Positions 14,265 through 18,041 of a stretch of DNA of 18,041 nucleotides are shown one piece after another. Source of the stretch: an uncultured Lachnospiraceae bacterium (GTDB taxonomy: Bacteria > Bacillota > Clostridia > Lachnospirales > Lachnospiraceae); assembly GCA_910588215.1 (NCBI GenBank), contig CAJUQJ010000062.1, positions 1 through 18,041 of the forward strand, written 5' to 3'. The translations under genes were made by a program, and so were the position numbers. The stretch's first letter is position 1, and every line of letters begins with the position of its first letter. The notes below the pieces were generated by a model. The model searched no databases. It was not told where the DNA came from and saw only the letters and a list, made by a program, of their open reading frames with translations.

Positions 14265-16033
14265 ATCGTTATCCGGGTTCCGGCTCCCGGGCTGCTCTGA
14301 ATATAAAATGCATGCCGATCATGAAACAGATAATCTAATCGTTCTGCGATATTATTGATTCCGATCGGACGGACGCGGGCTCTTCGGTCCGCGTCTTTTA
14401 CCGTTGACGAATCCAGAAGGCGGCATGCATAGTCCTGTTCCATACCCACCCCATCATCCTCCAACAGGACGATCAGACAATCCTCTTCCTTCTTCATCTC
14501 CAACCGTATCGTGCCCTTTTTATCATCCGTACAGATTCCATGAATCAAAGAATTCTCCACCAGCGGCTGCAGAATATTGCGCGGGATATAACATTCCTCT
14601 AATCCTTCATCGCAGGAAAGGACGAAATCGAATCGCTCCCTGTAACGGTATTTCTGGATGATGATATACTGCCGGATCACTTCCAATTCGTTCCCGACCC
14701 TGGCGTAGAGCGTAGATTCCCCCAGATGGATACTGTCCTGTAGCAGCCATATGAAGGCACTCGTCATCTGGACAATATCCTCATGCTGCCGCTTTCTTGC
14801 CAGATAGATGATGGAATTTAAAGTATTATAGATGAAATGCGGGTTGATCTTCGCCAGCAGCAGTTCAAACGCCAGCTGCTGAGAACGCTCTGTTTCCTCC
14901 ACGGATTTCCTGATATGTTCCTTTATGGATTTCGTCATCAAATTGAATCCGTCGGAAATATTCTTCAGCTCCTTCGCCTCATCCAAGTCGATAACAGTAT
15001 CAAGATTTCCCTGTCTCACCTGATCAATGGCACCGCTTAAGTCCTGAATCTGCCTGGTGATCTTGTTCAGCAGCGGATACAGGCATCCCAGCAGAATGAT
15101 CACCGACGCGATCACCAGAAGCCCCAGCAGCAGATAACTCGGCTGCATGAAATCATACATATGTGAAATATCCGCCGTGGCCAGCAGATACCAGCCCGCC
15201 GAAAACAGGCGGTACGAGAAATAGTAATTCCCCTCATTCCTGCCAAAGGAGCTTGTCATCTGCGCAAACTCCTCCTTATATTCATCGATCTCCCCTGCTG
15301 AAAGCCAGATCAATTCTCTGTCGAAATTCAAAATAGCTATCTGATTGAAAAAGTCAGTCTTATTCTTTACACTGGTGATCAATTGATCAAAATTCAGGTT
15401 AATCACCAAATTTGCAGTAACGATTCTGTCATTGGACACGATCACATTCATCGGACATACATAACTGATCAGCCGTACCGGCTTCGCGCTATGGATCGAC
15501 GCCGGGAAGACATAAATATCCGTAAATCCCCGGAAATCCTCCACTGTCGACCCATCCAGGACTTCTCCCTCAAACCATTCCAGGAAATCATCGCTGTTAG
15601 GACTGATACTCCAATATCCCTGATGTGATGCAGATACGATACAGAAACTCTGCACATAATCCTGGAGCAGTACGCTCTTCTCAATACTGTTTATGATAGC
15701 CCGTATGGCAAATGCATCCTCCGGCTCGTCCCGGTTGTACTCCTGTTTCAGCAGCTCCTGTACTTCCGGATGAATCGCCAGCGTCTTTCCCGCCGCTATG
15801 GCATTACTCAATGCGTCATTCAGAAGATAGGCAAGAAACTGAATATCATCTTTGCCTCTGCTCTCCAGCGAAAACCGCAGCACACTGGTGATCACCACAA
15901 ACAAAGCCATAGACAGAATCAGCAGAATGAGAGAGACCACGATCACGAGGCGGCTGAAGATCCGAAATTTCAACCCATGTGACAGAGAGTTCTTTCTTCC
16001 TGCCGCACGTTCCCTTCGCCAAAACCGCCTCAT
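14207..16033 (-). CDS. YesM-type sensor histidine kinase
   Basis: This 608-residue membrane kinase has a first helix at about residues 30-52 (LVIVVSLILLILSMALFVVI), an extracellular cache-like sensor domain to about 290, a second helix (YLLLGLLVIASVIILLGC), a HAMP linker (LSGAIDQVRQGNLDTVIDLDEAKELKNI, in two parts) and the His_kinase domain with phospho-acceptor H399 in KINPHFIYNTLNSIIYL. The ATPase domain follows with N-box LVENSLIHG and G-box LEDDGVGM. This is the LytS/YesM class that pairs with YesN AraC-type regulators, often near sugar ABC genes. AGGAGG five bases before ATG sets the start; that site lies inside the 3' end of the regulator gene and the start and stop overlap as ATGA. Its nonconserved C-terminal tail overlaps the convergent 779-aa gene. 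Confidence 0.95.
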   Translation of the reverse strand: MRRFWRRERAAGRKNSLSHGLKFRIFSRLVIVVSLILLILSMALFVVITSVLRFSLESRGKDDIQFLAYLLNDALSNAIAAGKTLAIHPEVQELLKQEYNRDEPEDAFAIRAIINSIEKSVLLQDYVQSFCIVSASHQGYWSISPNSDDFLEWFEGEVLDGSTVEDFRGFTDIYVFPASIHSAKPVRLISYVCPMNVIVSNDRIVTANLVINLNFDQLITSVKNKTDFFNQIAILNFDRELIWLSAGEIDEYKEEFAQMTSSFGRNEGNYYFSYRLFSAGWYLLATADISHMYDFMQPSYLLLGLLVIASVIILLGCLYPLLNKITRQIQDLSGAIDQVRQGNLDTVIDLDEAKELKNISDGFNLMTKSIKEHIRKSVEETERSQQLAFELLLAKINPHFIYNTLNSIIYLARKRQHEDIVQMTSAFIWLLQDSIHLGESTLYARVGNELEVIRQYIIIQKYRYRERFDFVLSCDEGLEECYIPRNILQPLVENSLIHGICTDDKKGTIRLEMKKEEDCLIVLLEDDGVGMEQDYACRLLDSSTVKDADRRARVRPIGINNIAERLDYLFHDRHAFYIQSSPGAGTRITIQIPLVSRPETEEPFTKME

Positions 16034-17616
16034 AATTTCCTCCTGGATACCGCATAAGATGCCGTCTTGTATTCATTCGGCGTAAGCCCCGTGATCTCCT
16101 TAAATATCTTGCTGAAATACTGGCTGTTGCCGATTCCCACCTTCTCCGAGATCTCAAAAATACGCAGGTTCGTAGTATCCAGTAGCTGCCTTGCCCTGTC
16201 GATACGGTATTCATTCAATGCGTTATGAAATGTCTTTCCGGTATCCTTCTTGAACTTCTGTCCCAGATACATAGGATTGCTCTGCAGATGCTCCGCCGCT
16301 TCCGCCAGCGACGGTGAACCAGAATAGTTATCCCTGATATATTGAAGCATATAATTCGTGGACGGCGCATATTGCTGCCGCTGCCTGCAGGCCGCATGAC
16401 ACGCCCCGCTCCTGCGCAGCACTTCCGCCGCAATCTGCCCTGCATAACATCCCAGAGTATTATCTTCCTGATCCCATTCTGGGAATCCGGACAATAATTT
16501 CAACGTTTTCCTGCAGCAGTTTAAGAAGCCCGTCACATCCTCCTCATCGGCCAGTTTCTTCATACAATCGGTAAGTTTCTTCTGAAACTCCTCATAATGC
16601 TCCAGAAAATACTCTTTGTCGATAAAATGCAGGTCCTGCGGAGTTTCACATGATTTCCTCATCTGCCCTGCAAAACAAGTGTCCGGGTCCCCCGCTCCCG
16701 ATTCGTCACCTCCCGGCGCTTTGCCGTTCCTAATGCACAACAGCGTCTCTCCCTCACGAAACCGGTACATCTCCCTGGCATTTTCCAGAAGGAGCTGATC
16801 CGCATACAAGTTGGACAAGACTGTCTCATGATCCAGATAGACAGCCACAAAAGTCTGTTTGGTCTGTCTCTCCAGTTCCTCTCTCAGTGCCCGTACGGTA
16901 CCGCTCAAACTGCCCAGATAACGCTTACCGGGTCTGGCGGACGGCCGAGGTCCCAGGAACGCCAGAATGTCCGCTTGATAGATCAGGATATCCAAGATCC
17001 TAAAATCCTCTGTCTGAATCTGCAAAAGAGAGGACATATGGGGCTGCAGGATCAGATTTTTCTTCTCTTCCGTCTGCACACCATACCAGGGCGTTACCGG
17101 AGTCAGACGCAGCAACAGAAACGGATCCTGATAAACGGACAGTGCCTTCTCCATCCCGTCATGGTAAGAGTTCCCCTGTTCCAGAACACTGCGCAGGAAA
17201 AATCTGCTCTCTATCAGCCGGGAGAATTTCTTCTTCTCGATCGTCTCCCGGGCATCCGACAACGTAGACAGAAGGCTTTCGGGCGTAATCTGATGCTTTA
17301 CGAGATAGGACAGCGCCCCAATCTCCACCGCCCCCTGTGCATACTTAAAATCCATATATCCGCTCAGGATTATAATGACCACCTCCGGCAGCCGCTCCTG
17401 CAGCTTCCGGGACAGAGAAATTCCGTCCAGATCCGGAAGAGACACATCCATAAATATGATATCCGGCTGCACTTCTTCCACCAGCCGCTGTGCCTGCCTG
17501 CCATTATAGGCAAAGCCCACGACCCGAAAGCCATGTGCTTCCCAATCGATCAGCGCCTGGATATCTTCGATCACCAAATCTTCATCATCTACCAACATCA
17601 CCTTCAGATATTCCAT
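16030..17616 (-). CDS. YesN-type AraC-family response regulator
   Basis: This 528-residue regulator has an N-terminal receiver (residues 1-125) with acidic pocket D10-D11, phospho-acceptor D57 (IIFMDVSLPD), switch serine in ILSGYMDFKYA and the lysine of YLVKHQIT. A long middle region follows with no clear motif. The C-terminal 100 residues form two AraC helix-turn-helix units (LAEAAEHLQSNPMYLGQKFKK and RIFEISEKVGIGNSQYFSKIF), ending in the TGLTPNEYK signature. It should bind DNA when phosphorylated by the overlapping kinase and most likely controls the divergent region near 8775-9239. ATG 17616 is preferred since GGAG lies six bases before it; ATG 17637 has no ribosome binding site. It is the first gene of the regulator-kinase operon. 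Confidence 0.94.
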   Translation of the reverse strand: MEYLKVMLVDDEDLVIEDIQALIDWEAHGFRVVGFAYNGRQAQRLVEEVQPDIIFMDVSLPDLDGISLSRKLQERLPEVVIIILSGYMDFKYAQGAVEIGALSYLVKHQITPESLLSTLSDARETIEKKKFSRLIESRFFLRSVLEQGNSYHDGMEKALSVYQDPFLLLRLTPVTPWYGVQTEEKKNLILQPHMSSLLQIQTEDFRILDILIYQADILAFLGPRPSARPGKRYLGSLSGTVRALREELERQTKQTFVAVYLDHETVLSNLYADQLLLENAREMYRFREGETLLCIRNGKAPGGDESGAGDPDTCFAGQMRKSCETPQDLHFIDKEYFLEHYEEFQKKLTDCMKKLADEEDVTGFLNCCRKTLKLLSGFPEWDQEDNTLGCYAGQIAAEVLRRSGACHAACRQRQQYAPSTNYMLQYIRDNYSGSPSLAEAAEHLQSNPMYLGQKFKKDTGKTFHNALNEYRIDRARQLLDTTNLRIFEISEKVGIGNSQYFSKIFKEITGLTPNEYKTASYAVSRRKL

Positions 17617-17689
17617 AAGTTTCTCCATCCTATTCATCGCGGCCGGGATCTTTGGCCGTATCCTGTCAAATCTGTCTTTTCATGTTGAG

Positions 17690-17698
17690 ATTATATCA
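17690..17698 (-). promoter_or_regulatory. Extended -10 promoter of the regulator-kinase operon
   Basis: The minus strand reads TGATATAAT, a full TGnTATAAT extended -10. The matching -35 position holds only TGGATT, which is typical when the TG extension is present. The leader would be about 65 bases. The sequence right after the box, CTCAACAT, resembles half of the 8802-8820 inverted repeat. Confidence 0.65.
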
Positions 17699-17769
17699 TT
17701 TTTTGCGATATTAATCCATTATCTTTCAAGATGCCGCCCTCTGCTGTGGAATATCCCGTTACTATTCAC

Positions 17770-17968
17770 GGTGCCCTGCACCTTGCTGCATGGGCATTGA
17801 GTACGTAGTACTCGCCGATAACTTTACGGTTTCAGGCATCCAGCCTCTCGCCGAAGGGCGCTAAACGTCCGGGGGACGTTTGCTAAGCGCCGACCGGAGT
17901 GGAACGTAGACATTTGGAATGGGCTGGATGCGTTACAGTTTGCGGCCGGTTAGGCCGTGAACTGTAAC
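17770..17968. other. Highly folded palindromic element, function unknown
   Basis: In about 200 bases without a gene there are five strong inverted repeats: GGTGC/GCACC (17770-17782); GAGTAC/GTACTC (17799-17813); a 10-bp outer pair GCATCCAGCC (17836-17845) and GGCTGGATGC (17922-17931); inside it GGCGCTAAACGTCC and GGACGTTT..AGCGCC (17857-17891, 14 pairs, GCTA bulge); and a 16-pair hairpin GTTACAGTT..AACTGTAAC (17932-17968, loop GGTTA). CGCC-GAAG-GGCG (17849-17860) offers an alternative pairing. It could be a structured RNA or a dispersed intergenic repeat. Confidence 0.6.
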
Positions 17969-18012
17969 CAAAATCACCCACTTTTCTCTCAAAAACACTT
18001 GACAAATCAATC

Positions 18013-18034
18013 AAAAAATGCGGCGCTTCGCGCC
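18013..18034 (-). terminator. Leftward intrinsic terminator at the right edge
   Basis: On the minus strand GGCGC-GAA-GCGCC is followed after GCA by TTTTTT (complement of 18013-18018). This suggests that the gene beyond the right edge is transcribed leftward and ends here. Confidence 0.6.
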
Positions 18035-18041
18035 CTTGATC

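Noticed and set aside
14273..14290. CCGGG/CCCGG inverted repeat just past the 779-aa gene as its terminator
   Set aside because: Only 5 bp with no T-run, and it lies in the coding region of the kinase.
16828..17688. 286-codon plus-strand frame opposite the response regulator
   Set aside because: It runs antisense across the receiver domain and reads as low-complexity, glutamine- and histidine-rich noise. The receiver and AraC motifs fix the minus strand as coding.
17999..18004. TTGACA on the plus strand as a promoter -35
   Set aside because: The position 17 bases downstream is GGCGCT, not a -10 box, and it sits within the terminator hairpin of the opposite strand.

Overview
The window looks like a chromosomal accessory segment of a gut-type Clostridia, most likely Lachnospiraceae. 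The grounds are moderate GC with A/T-rich intergenic DNA, strong GGAGG-type ribosome binding sites, a YesN/YesM-type two-component pair, a CUT1 sugar ABC transporter without its own ATPase, and a CcpA-type cre candidate. The species call is inference; no rRNA, tRNA, CRISPR array or transposase gene was seen.

Left part (1-2877): a small flavodoxin-fold protein (+) faces a two-gene operon (-) made of a FIST sensory-domain protein and a soluble methyl-accepting chemotaxis protein. Next (about 2878-3700) comes a gene-poor stretch with two intrinsic terminators, a near-perfect 24-bp palindrome and what I read as the decayed remnant of a GPH (MelB/XynP-like) sugar symporter.

Centre (3729-14264): a carbohydrate utilisation locus built around a divergent control region at 8775-9239. 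Leftward runs substrate-binding lipoprotein, two permeases, then a GH43 beta-xylosidase/arabinofuranosidase-type enzyme. Rightward runs a cytoplasmic GH78 alpha-L-rhamnosidase, then a 779-residue protein I cannot assign to a named family but which looks like an (alpha/alpha)-barrel carbohydrate-active enzyme. The control region holds a good leftward promoter, a cre-like site, several perfect inverted repeats and three copies of a TATAGTTT box.

Right part (14207-17700): a YesN-type AraC response regulator and a YesM-type sensor kinase with a 4-bp ATGA overlap, transcribed leftward from an extended -10 promoter. The kinase gene overlaps the end of the 779-aa gene by 58 bp, tail to tail. The last 340 bases hold no gene but contain a strongly folded palindromic element and a leftward terminator for a gene beyond the edge.

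Working model: the kinase senses an external glycan or its transporter state, the AraC regulator activates the divergent region, the ABC system imports a rhamnose- and probably pentose-containing oligosaccharide, and GH78, GH43 and the 779-aa protein dismantle it in the cytoplasm. Every gap inside the sugar operons carries an RNA hairpin. The gap before GH43 looks like a 136-bp hairpin-array insertion flanked by 16-bp direct repeats that duplicated the GH43 ribosome binding site.
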